Below are positions 1 through 5,977 of a DNA stretch of 6,718 nucleotides, one piece after another. Position numbers and translations under genes: made by a program. How positions within the stretch are numbered: the first letter of the stretch is position 1; every line of letters begins with the position of its first letter. A model generated the notes under the pieces. It saw only the letters and a list, made by a program, of their open reading frames with translations. It ran no database searches and was not told the DNA's origin. Source of the DNA: DAOTVD01 sp034437075 (GTDB lineage Bacteria; Chloroflexota; Anaerolineae; Aggregatilineales; J027); NCBI GenBank assembly GCA_034437075.1, contig DAOTVD010000276.1:1-6718 (forward strand), given 5' to 3'.

Positions 1-1463
1 GCAAGCATACTAAAGGCGATGACGTTTTGCCACTTGAATTCGAAGCCTAGCAACAACGGCCCCAACGCTTCGACAATCCCCAAAAAGAAGCCACCGAACA
101 TCGCGCCGGGGATATTGCCGATGCCGCCCAGCACCGCCGCCGTAAAGGCTTTAATGCCCGGCGTAAAGCCGAAGCGAAAGTCGATATTTTCGCCGCGTAG
201 GCCCAGCATCACGCCCGCCGCGCCCGCTAGGCTGGCACCCAACATGAAGGTCAGCATAATCGTGCGGTTCACGTTGATGCCCATCAGCGCGGCGGTTTCT
301 TTGTCCTCGCTGACCGCGCGCATGGCCCGCCCGAATTTCGTGCGCTGCACGATGAAAAAGAGCATCAGCATAAAAAAGATGCTCATGAAAACCACCAACA
401 AACCGACCTTGCTAACCGGCAATACGCCCAGGGTGCCCAGGTCGATCATAAAATTGCGCGGCTCGTTCAGCAGGCTGGGCTCGGCGTAGCCCTTGCGATT
501 GGGGCCGAACATGCGCAGCGCGACCTGCTGCAAAAAGAAGGATGCGCCAATCGCGCTAATCAGGGGCGCTAGGCGCGGCGCGTTGCGCAAAGGGCGATAG
601 GCCACGCGCTCTAGCACGATGCTCACCAGGGTGCTGACCAGCATCCCGACGGCCATCACAAACAGGATGCCCACCACCGTAATCACCAGCAGATAGACCT
701 GCGGGGCGTAACCGCCCAGGCCCACCAGCGCACCATAGCCGATGAGCACGCCAATGATGAAGCGCACGGGCAACGCGCCCCAGGTGCTTAGCGGGATGCG
801 CTGCACTTCGCCGTCTTCTTCATTGCGGCGCAAGTCGCTGAAGGGCAGCAGGATAATTCCGACGATGAGCGGCACGATGAAGGTCGCCGCCAGGGCCGCG
901 CCGCTCTCGAACGATTGATTGCCGCCATCCACGAGCAGCGCCATGGCCAGATACCCGGCATACGCGCCGAACATCATCACCTCGCCATGCGCAAAGTTGA
1001 TCATAAACAAGATGCCATACACCAGCGTATAGCCCAGCGCGATAAGCGCATACACCCCGCCGCGTATGACGCCATTCACGCCCAACCCCGCCCAGGTGAC
1101 GAAGGTTTGCGGGTCGGTTTCGCTGACGTATTCCACGCGCAGCACAAACGCGAAGGCCAAAATGAGCCCCATGGTATTCAACAGCAAAGGCGTAATCGGC
1201 TCGTTTTGTTCGCTGCGTTGGCGGCGGCGCACCTCCGCCAGATTCAGCAGACCCAGCGCGGTATACAAGCCCATCAGCACGACCAACGAGTCGGACACCG
1301 TGCCGATCCAGGCATCTGGGGGTTGGCCAAACAAGCCGGAGGACGCCCCCACCAGCCAGAACACGATAAACAAAGCGAATAAAACCCCACCCAGCAAATA
1401 GCGGTTGCTCAGCTTCAGGCGGTCAATCGTCATCAAACGCATCGGTAACGCAGTTGTGGTCAT
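1..1463 (-). CDS. livH: LivH-type branched-chain amino acid ABC transporter permease, enlarged, C-terminus outside window
   Basis: Inner-membrane permease of a LIV-family (HAAT) importer, which passes branched-chain amino acids or related amides/ureas from a periplasmic-type binding protein into the cell. Reverse translation gives 487 codons plus two bases with no stop, so the gene runs off the left edge; perhaps a few dozen residues are missing. The core is unmistakable: NGVIRGGVYALIALGYTLVYG near residue 130, INFAHGEVMMFGAY near 155, LERVAYRPLR near 284, LISAIGASFFLQQ near 301, then the ATPase-contact region FGRAMRAVSEDKETAALMGI (377-396) and IKAFTAAVLGGIGNIPGAMFGG (437-458). Start ATG at 1463 is preceded by AAGGA (plus 1473-1477) at 9 nt. 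It is unusual in having about 125 extra N-terminal residues with three likely membrane segments (about 21-46, 55-76, 91-112), and about 65 extra residues between HGEV and LERVAYRP. The family is sure; the substrate (amino acid versus urea or amide) is not. Confidence 0.93.
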   Translation of the reverse strand, partial: MTTTALPMRLMTIDRLKLSNRYLLGGVLFALFIVFWLVGASSGLFGQPPDAWIGTVSDSLVVLMGLYTALGLLNLAEVRRRQRSEQNEPITPLLLNTMGLILAFAFVLRVEYVSETDPQTFVTWAGLGVNGVIRGGVYALIALGYTLVYGILFMINFAHGEVMMFGAYAGYLAMALLVDGGNQSFESGAALAATFIVPLIVGIILLPFSDLRRNEEDGEVQRIPLSTWGALPVRFIIGVLIGYGALVGLGGYAPQVYLLVITVVGILFVMAVGMLVSTLVSIVLERVAYRPLRNAPRLAPLISAIGASFFLQQVALRMFGPNRKGYAEPSLLNEPRNFMIDLGTLGVLPVSKVGLLVVFMSIFFMLMLFFIVQRTKFGRAMRAVSEDKETAALMGINVNRTIMLTFMLGASLAGAAGVMLGLRGENIDFRFGFTPGIKAFTAAVLGGIGNIPGAMFGGFFLGIVEALGPLLLGFEFKWQNVIAFSML

Positions 1464-1472
1464 GGGGGCGTA

Positions 1473-1522
1473 TCCTTCACTCCATCACGCTTATAGATTG
1501 CTTGCTATCTACCCATCATCAA
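1473..1522 (-). promoter_or_regulatory. leader of livH: RBS and weak candidate promoter
   Basis: The ribosome binding site AAGGA (reverse complement of 1473-1477) lies 9 nt before the livH ATG. Further up on the minus strand, TTGATG (1517-1522) and TCTATA (1492-1497) are separated by 19 nt and could be a weak -35/-10 pair. The spacer is long, so this promoter is only a suggestion. Some promoter here would be useful because a terminator separates livH from the upstream binding-protein gene. Confidence 0.3.
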
Positions 1523-1544
1523 GAAGATATATTTTACCTTTACC

Positions 1545-1859
1545 CCCCTCTAACTGCCCCCGAATTCGGGGGGAGAAATTCCGCCTGGTATAGCCCCTCC
1601 CCGAATTCGGGGGGAGAATACCAATTTCGCCTGGCATAGCCCCTCCCCGAATTCGGGGGGAGAATACCAATTCCGCCTGGTATAGCCCCTCCCCGAATTC
1701 GGGGGGAGAATACCAATTTCGCCTGGTATAGCCCCTCCCCGAATTCGGGGGGAGAATACCAATTTCGCCTGGTATAGCCCCTCCCCGAATTCGGGGGGAG
1801 AAATTCCGCCTGGTATAGCCCCTCCCTGAATTCGGGGAGGGGTTGGGGAGGGGTTTTAT
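1545..1859. repeat. tandem array of seven GAATTC-centred palindromes (41/46-bp units)
   Basis: Seven GAATTC hexamers start at 1562, 1603, 1649, 1695, 1741, 1787 and 1828, so the periods are 41, 46, 46, 46, 46 and 41. Each is flanked by C-runs on the left and G-runs on the right (CCCCGAATTCGGGG core, except copy 7, which has CCCTGAATTCGGGG), so every copy can form a hairpin such as CTCCCC/GGGGAG. The four long units carry a second inverted repeat between palindromes, ATACCA-N8-TGGTAT. The first and last units lack ATACC and are otherwise identical to each other. The outer flanks (CCCCCCTCTAACTGCCCC at the left, the reverse orientation of a GGGGAGGGGTTGGGGAGGGG-like arm at the right) resemble one another as imperfect inverted ends. 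The array looks like a REP/BIME-type dispersed palindrome expanded in tandem. It sits between the binding-protein terminator and livH. Open reading frames cross it on the minus strand, but they are repeat artefacts. Confidence 0.93.
1834..1853 (+). other. G-quadruplex-type motif at the end of the repeat array
   Basis: Four G4 runs separated by A, TT and A make an ideal four-tetrad intramolecular quadruplex motif with very short loops, followed by TTTTATTTT. It forms the right arm of the last palindrome, so the same G-runs can instead pair with the CCCTCCC just before GAATTC. The G-rich strand is the template strand for any minus-strand transcript reading from the binding-protein gene toward livH. 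Folding in cells is inferred. Confidence 0.6.
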
Positions 1860-1882
1860 TTTGCTGGAATAGTACATGCACG

Positions 1883-1913
1883 AAAAAAAGCAGGAGGCAA
1901 CGCGGCCCCCTGC
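1883..1913 (-). terminator. Rho-independent terminator of the substrate-binding protein gene
   Basis: On the minus strand GCAGGGGG, an 8-nt loop, and CCTCCTGC form an eight-pair stem (one G-U wobble), followed directly by seven T residues (plus 1883-1889). It begins 27 nt after the TAA stop of the binding-protein gene. Stem strength, U-tract and position are all typical of an intrinsic terminator. Confidence 0.88.
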
Positions 1914-1940
1914 TGAGTCTCATCTATAACATCAAGCGGC

Positions 1941-3173
1941 TTATTCGGCGGCTTCGGGGTCAAAGACCTGCAATTCGGCGGGCACTTCAACTTCTACCCA
2001 TTCGCCATCTTCCGCAGCGAACACGGCGATGATGATCGAACCGCAGTCACCGTTTTCGGTGCAGGTAACCGTACCGCTCACACCCTGGTAGCCCGCGGTC
2101 ATGCCGATGGCCTCGATCAGCGCTTCGCGATTGATGTTCAAGTTACCGTCGCCGTCCACTTCGGCCACTTCGGCGATGGCGTTCAGCAGCACGTTGGCGG
2201 CGTCATAGGCTTGGGCGTGGAAGGGGCCGAGTTCATCCGGCGCGACGCCAAATTCTTCTTCGTAGGCGGCGTCGAATTCAGCATCCAGGTCTTCGTCTTG
2301 GCCGAGGCCGCTACCGAAGGTCACGTGGGTGCCATCCGCGCTCTCACCAGCCAAATCCAGGAAGTCTTGGGTATAGACACCATCGGCGCTGAACAGAATG
2401 GCGTCTCCTAGGCCAACTTCTTGCATTTGCTCGACAATCCCCGCCGCTTGATTCTGGTAGCCACCAAAGTAGATCAGGTCGGGCGACTCGCCAGCCAAGA
2501 CGGTCAACTGGCTGCGGTAATCCTGCTCTTCGGGGTCGATCACTTCAAACGCGGACACAGTCGTGCCAGCTTCTTCCAGGGTTTCTTGCACCACAGTGGC
2601 CAGGCCCAAGCCGTAGTCGCTGTTGTCGTGCAAAATGGCGACGTTCTCCGCGCCAACGACTTCCATAATGAAGCGGGCGGCGACCAAGCCTTGCACGCCG
2701 TCGTTAAACGCGGTGCGGAAGGTGATGTCCAGGCCCCGGTCGGTGAAAGCGCGCGCGGTGGAGCTCGGCGACACCATCGGGATACGCGCATCGACATAGA
2801 TTTCCGACGCGGCAATCGAAGCACCCGAGCACATATGGCCCACCACACCGACGATTTCGGGGTCAGCGGCGAACAGGTTCGCAACCGAGGTGGCATCTTC
2901 CGGCGCGCAGCGGTCATCTTCCACCAATAATTCGACCTCGAAGCCCTCGATGAACGGGTCTTCGTTATATTCCATCACGGCCAGGTTCGCGGCGTTGGCC
3001 ATGTCTTCACCGGGGGCGGGTAGCAAGTTGCTCAGGTCAACTGCCATACCGAGTTTGATGGTCTCGCCTGCGGGGACGACGACCACACCTTCGCCATCGT
3101 CCTGCGCCGCAGAGGGCACCACAACGGCGGCTAATACCAACAGAGCTACAATCAGCACGGAAAGACGTTTCAT
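1941..3173 (-). CDS. livJ: LivJ-type branched-chain amino acid ABC transporter substrate-binding protein
   Basis: Secreted periplasmic-binding-protein type 1 component (410 aa) that captures ligand outside the membrane and presents it to the LivH/LivM permeases. Residues 1-23 are a Sec signal peptide (MKRLS, hydrophobic core, PSAA before Q24); there is no lipobox cysteine. LIV-family landmarks are KLGMAVDLSN (40-49), EDDRCAPEDA (85-94), GHMCSGASIAASEIY (112-126), MVSPSSTA (133-140), LHDNSDYGLGLA (181-192) and LIYFGGY (233-239). Cys89 and Cys115 match the disulfide pair of E. coli LivJ. A second pair, Cys371 and Cys377, lies in a C-terminal hairpin. The mature protein is strongly acidic. ATG at 3173 has a GAGGG Shine-Dalgarno (plus 3180-3184) at 6 nt. 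It is transcribed alone up to its own terminator; livH lies downstream beyond the repeat array. The ligand may be an amino acid, amide or urea derivative, since these subfamilies cannot be told apart by eye. Confidence 0.93.
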   Translation of the reverse strand: MKRLSVLIVALLVLAAVVVPSAAQDDGEGVVVVPAGETIKLGMAVDLSNLLPAPGEDMANAANLAVMEYNEDPFIEGFEVELLVEDDRCAPEDATSVANLFAADPEIVGVVGHMCSGASIAASEIYVDARIPMVSPSSTARAFTDRGLDITFRTAFNDGVQGLVAARFIMEVVGAENVAILHDNSDYGLGLATVVQETLEEAGTTVSAFEVIDPEEQDYRSQLTVLAGESPDLIYFGGYQNQAAGIVEQMQEVGLGDAILFSADGVYTQDFLDLAGESADGTHVTFGSGLGQDEDLDAEFDAAYEEEFGVAPDELGPFHAQAYDAANVLLNAIAEVAEVDGDGNLNINREALIEAIGMTAGYQGVSGTVTCTENGDCGSIIIAVFAAEDGEWVEVEVPAELQVFDPEAAE

Positions 3174-3245
3174 TTTTATCCCTCATTCTTCTCGAATTGT
3201 CATTAAAATCAAAACACGCAAAAAATACACGGTCGATAGCGCGGG

Positions 3246-3274
3246 ATACTAGCACGAGATGCACGCCCTCGCAA
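3246..3274 (-). promoter_or_regulatory. candidate sigma-70-type promoter of the binding-protein gene
   Basis: On the minus strand TTGCGA (3269-3274) and TAGTAT (3246-3251) are separated by exactly 17 nt, each matching 4 of 6 consensus bases. Transcription would start near 3240, leaving a leader of about 65 nt before the ATG. Confidence 0.5.
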
Positions 3275-3366
3275 GCGCATCATTTGGCAAAATGCATGAA
3301 TCCCCGTTAAGTGTTGCGTTAACGCGCTTTCGTAATGAGTTAACTAATATAAAACATAAGATTTAC

Positions 3367-3386
3367 TGTAGGTGTTTCCACTTACA
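3367..3386. promoter_or_regulatory. 20-bp operator-like inverted repeat
   Basis: TGTAGGTG, spacer TTTC, CACTTACA: 8-bp arms matching at 7 of 8 positions. Size and symmetry suit a dimeric regulator. It overlaps the candidate -35 box of the kinase gene. The protein that would bind is unknown and no regulator gene lies in the window. Confidence 0.4.
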
Positions 3387-3409
3387 AGTTTTTATGCATA
3401 TTTTATGCT
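3382..3409 (+). promoter_or_regulatory. weak candidate promoter of the histidine kinase gene
   Basis: TTACAA (3382-3387) and TATGCT (3404-3409) have 16 nt between them in an AT-rich tract 85 nt upstream of the kinase start. The -35 match is poor, so this is only the best available guess. Confidence 0.28.
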
Positions 3410-3493
3410 ATTCTGAGCGAAGGTTAAAATCGCACACCGGTTAGCGATGTGCTTACAAATTTAGAAGGTCGTCTTTTTGTAGGATAGGGATTC

Positions 3494-4948
3494 ATGCACC
3501 ATACTATCTTGCTCGTTAGCGAGCCGGCGTATATTCAACATTGCGCGGCGCTGCTGTCTGCTGCTGTGCCGGATTGGCATATCTCGCCCTCATCTTCCTT
3601 AGACGATGCGCGCTTGCAACTCTACGCCCGGCAATTTGACGCGGTGATTGTGCATAGCAATTGTGCCGAGGCGACTGCGCTCTTGCGCCACGCCCGCCAG
3701 AGCCTACCCCGCGCGGTGTGCATCCTGTGCAGTGATGACTACGACCCCGCCTTGGACGATGCCGCCCGGGCTGCGGGCGCAGATGCCTATTTTGATATAA
3801 GCACTATCCGCCAGATCGAACTCGGCCAGCGTTTGCACCAGCTTTTGACCCGCACGGACGACGACGCCTCGGCGTTGCGCCTTTCTGCCGAGCGCCTGCC
3901 CCAATTTAAGGACGAAGTGCGCGCGATATTTCGCCAAGTGCCGGATGTCGTCGTCGGCTTGGTGGATCGGGATTATCGCGTCGTGTTGGTGGATGGCGGC
4001 GGCGTGCGCTTGTCCGGGGCAGATGCCGCCCAACTAGAAGGGCTGCGCATTCCCGATTTTATTCCGGCAGTGCCCTTTATGCCCATCAAAAACCGCCTGG
4101 ATAAGGCCTTCAGTGGTCGCACAACGACCATCGCCCATGCCCATGCCGGGCGCCTATACCGGGGTCATATACAGCCCGTGATGAACGAGGCGGACGAGGT
4201 CGTGCTGGTGTTGGCGGTGCTCTACGATATTACGGATATGCAAGCGGAGGCCATCAGTTCGCCCGAACGCGCTCTGGATCGTCTGCTAGACCAAGCCTCG
4301 CATGAATTGATGACACCCCTGGCCGGGGCGCGCACCAGCTTATATTTGATGCAGCGCGCCGAGGTAGACGAATACCAGCAACACCAGATCGCCCGCCTAG
4401 GCACCCAAATCGACCGCCTAGAGGGGGTCATCCGCCGCTTGTTGACGCTTTCGCAATTGGAAAATAACCCCCATAAAGAGCTTCATTTAGAGCCCGTGAA
4501 TCTGAACAACATCGCGAGCGCGGTCATCAGCGCCCACCACGCCCAAAACAGCACTCAACCGCGCAACCTGAGCCTGATGCTAGCCCCACGTATACCATTG
4601 TTGCTGGCCGACGTGGAATATGTGCGCATGGCGGTGGAAGAATTGCTGGCCAACGCGCTGAACTACACGCCCCACGAGGGGCACATCACCCTGAGCACCC
4701 ACCCGACCCAAAACGGGGTCGCGCTGACCGTGTCGGATACGGGCATTGGCATCCCGCCGGAAGAACTGCCGCGCATTTTTGAGTATTTTTACCGCGCTGA
4801 AAACGCGCGCCGCCTAGTGCCCGAGCGGGCCGGTTTGGGCCTCTGCGTGGTGCAGCGCATCGTGCGGGGGCACGGCGGCACCGTGCAGATTAGCCCGCAT
4901 GCCTCCGGGGGCACCCGCGCCTGCCTGACTTTCCCCCTCGCGACGTAA
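3494..4948 (+). CDS. soluble PAS-domain sensor histidine kinase with degenerate N-terminal receiver-like domain
   Basis: Cytoplasmic two-component sensor kinase (484 aa, no membrane segment). Residues 3-118 have the alternating beta/alpha pattern of a receiver domain, starting HTILLVSEP, but the phosphoacceptor position reads FDAVIVHSN with His54 in place of Asp, and only Glu10 of the usual acidic pair remains. About 140-250 is a PAS-like domain (VPDVVVGLVDRDYRVVLVDG through VLYDITDMQ). HisKA follows at about 258-325 with phosphoacceptor His270 in SHELMTPL. HATPase_c spans about 370-482 with N-box EELLANALNYTP, G1 DTGIGIPPEE (Asp415), F-box FEYFYRAE and G2 RAGLGLCVVQRIV, so the catalytic core looks intact. 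AGGA at 3481-3484 lies 9 nt before the ATG. No response regulator is adjacent; the partner is unknown. Divergent from the binding-protein gene, so a link to amino acid uptake is possible but unproven. Confidence 0.9.
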   Translation: MHHTILLVSEPAYIQHCAALLSAAVPDWHISPSSSLDDARLQLYARQFDAVIVHSNCAEATALLRHARQSLPRAVCILCSDDYDPALDDAARAAGADAYFDISTIRQIELGQRLHQLLTRTDDDASALRLSAERLPQFKDEVRAIFRQVPDVVVGLVDRDYRVVLVDGGGVRLSGADAAQLEGLRIPDFIPAVPFMPIKNRLDKAFSGRTTTIAHAHAGRLYRGHIQPVMNEADEVVLVLAVLYDITDMQAEAISSPERALDRLLDQASHELMTPLAGARTSLYLMQRAEVDEYQQHQIARLGTQIDRLEGVIRRLLTLSQLENNPHKELHLEPVNLNNIASAVISAHHAQNSTQPRNLSLMLAPRIPLLLADVEYVRMAVEELLANALNYTPHEGHITLSTHPTQNGVALTVSDTGIGIPPEELPRIFEYFYRAENARRLVPERAGLGLCVVQRIVRGHGGTVQISPHASGGTRACLTFPLAT

Positions 4949-4950
4949 GC

Positions 4951-5910
4951 CTAATCCGTCCCGGCCCCACGTGGCAACATCACTGCGCCGGTGGGTGTGG
5001 CCTGGGCCGTGCGTTCGTGCGTAAATTGGCGCACCATCCCCACCCCCAAGAGTGTGAAGAAGGCCCCCAACCCTAGCCCCGGCGTCAGCGCTTCGCCCAA
5101 CAGAAGCGCCGCGAACGCAGCGGTAATCAGCGGGTTAAAATTCTGATAGACCGCTGCGCGGGTCGCGCCGATTTTGTCTAGCGCGAAGTTATACATAAAG
5201 CGGCCCAACGCCGCCGCCAGAAACCCGCTATAGACCAGGGGCCAGATCGCCGCCGCTGAGAAATCCCCGGCGTTTAGGGTCAGCAGATCGGGCGCGGCGC
5301 CCAGCAGCAAACCCGCCGTGACGATGAGATGCGTCCAGATGGCAATCGGCGCGCTGCCATAGTCGCGCAAGAGGGGTTTAATGCGGATGGTAAACTGGGC
5401 CAGAAAGATAATGCCCAGCAGCAAAATCCCGCCGCCCAGCGCATCATTGGCGTTCAGGCGCAGCACCCCACCCGAGGAGAGCACCACCAGCGAGACGCCC
5501 AAGAGCGTCACGCCTACGCCGGCCATCAGCGCCCGCCGCGCGATGACACGCCCCATCAACATGCTTTCGACCGCCACCCAGGCGGGCAGGGTCGCTACGA
5601 TGAGCGCCGCATTGGTAGCGGTGGTCAAGCCCAGGCCCACCGGAAAGACGAATTGCCACACCAATGGCCCGCTGGCCACCAAGAGCAACAGGTGCCGCGC
5701 ATCGGCGTTGCTCATCCGCATGTGCATATGCCGCGCCCAGGCCACCAGCGCCAAAAAGGGCAAGGCCAACGCGAAACGCAGCGCGTTGTAAGTGACGGGT
5801 TCGAAATAATTTAGCCCTTCTTTGAGGACAATGAAATGGAAGCCCCAAATCAGGACGACATACATCATACCAAGGTCGGCAAGACCTAAGCGATTGGTTT
5901 CGGTTGTCAT
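4951..5910 (-). CDS. EamA/DMT-family 10-TM transporter
   Basis: Inner-membrane permease of the drug/metabolite transporter superfamily, 319 aa, usually exporting amino acids or metabolites; the substrate cannot be read from the sequence. Two EamA repeats are visible. The first begins MMYVVLIWGFHFIVLKEGL (15-33), with ALRFALALPFL (43-53) and TTATNAALIVATLPAW (96-111). The second starts near 158 and ends with the typical RAAVYQNFNPLITAAFAALLLGEALTPG (251-278). About ten hydrophobic segments are evident. The frame stays open upstream to an ATG at 6018, but I chose ATG at 5910 (MTTETNRLGLADLG), since the longer form would overlap the upstream gene by 41 bases and adds a non-conserved-looking polar tail. 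The ribosome site is weak (GAAAG). It lies 67 nt after the PPOX-class gene, probably one transcript. The stop is 2 bases from the convergent kinase stop, with no terminator between them. Confidence 0.88.
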   Translation of the reverse strand: MTTETNRLGLADLGMMYVVLIWGFHFIVLKEGLNYFEPVTYNALRFALALPFLALVAWARHMHMRMSNADARHLLLLVASGPLVWQFVFPVGLGLTTATNAALIVATLPAWVAVESMLMGRVIARRALMAGVGVTLLGVSLVVLSSGGVLRLNANDALGGGILLLGIIFLAQFTIRIKPLLRDYGSAPIAIWTHLIVTAGLLLGAAPDLLTLNAGDFSAAAIWPLVYSGFLAAALGRFMYNFALDKIGATRAAVYQNFNPLITAAFAALLLGEALTPGLGLGAFFTLLGVGMVRQFTHERTAQATPTGAVMLPRGAGTD

Positions 5911-5952
5911 GGAGTGCTTTCTGTGTATAGGCGACAGCATGTATGCTAACAG

Positions 5953-5973
5953 GCTGGGCGCGAATTGCCCAGC
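5953..5973. other. intergenic hairpin between PPOX-class gene and EamA gene
   Basis: GCTGGGC, a 7-nt spacer and GCCCAGC form a perfect 7-bp stem right after the stop of the upstream minus-strand gene. No T-tract follows on either strand, so it is not a standard intrinsic terminator. It may affect mRNA processing or the ratio of the two genes. Confidence 0.45.
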
Positions 5974-5977
5974 GGGA

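Larger units (their letters stand above)
3174..3493. promoter_or_regulatory. divergent intergenic control region between binding protein and kinase
   Basis: These 320 bases hold no credible gene and are clearly more AT-rich than the flanking genes. They contain the candidate binding-protein promoter (3246-3274), the palindromes GCGTTAACGC (3316-3325) and AGTTAACT (3338-3345), a 20-bp imperfect inverted repeat (3367-3386), a possible kinase promoter (3382-3409) and a short hairpin with GCACA/TGTGC arms (3432-3452). GTTAA occurs three times, at 3306, 3318 and 3339. A 61-codon open frame at 3259-3444 lacks a spaced Shine-Dalgarno and is not called. Confidence 0.7.

Noticed and set aside
915..1401. 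Plus-strand frames of 111-155 codons within the left gene
   Set aside because: They are antisense shadows of the LivH permease, whose minus-strand frame matches family motifs throughout.
1545..1859. CRISPR array
   Set aside because: The segments between palindromes are nearly identical rather than unique spacers, and no cas gene is present.
1509..1923. Overlapping minus-strand reading frames across the palindrome array encoding PPNSGRGY-type repeats
   Set aside because: The 46-bp period is not a multiple of 3, so the same DNA cycles through all three frames, and all are stop-free only because the unit has no stop on that strand. None has a credible start, and the terminator lies inside one of them.
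2421..2930. Plus-strand 169-codon frame inside the binding-protein gene
   Set aside because: Antisense shadow of a strongly supported LivJ-type gene.
3259..3444. Small 61-codon plus-strand gene in the divergent region
   Set aside because: No properly spaced Shine-Dalgarno; it overlaps the promoter and operator-like sites, and the composition is that of non-coding AT-rich DNA.
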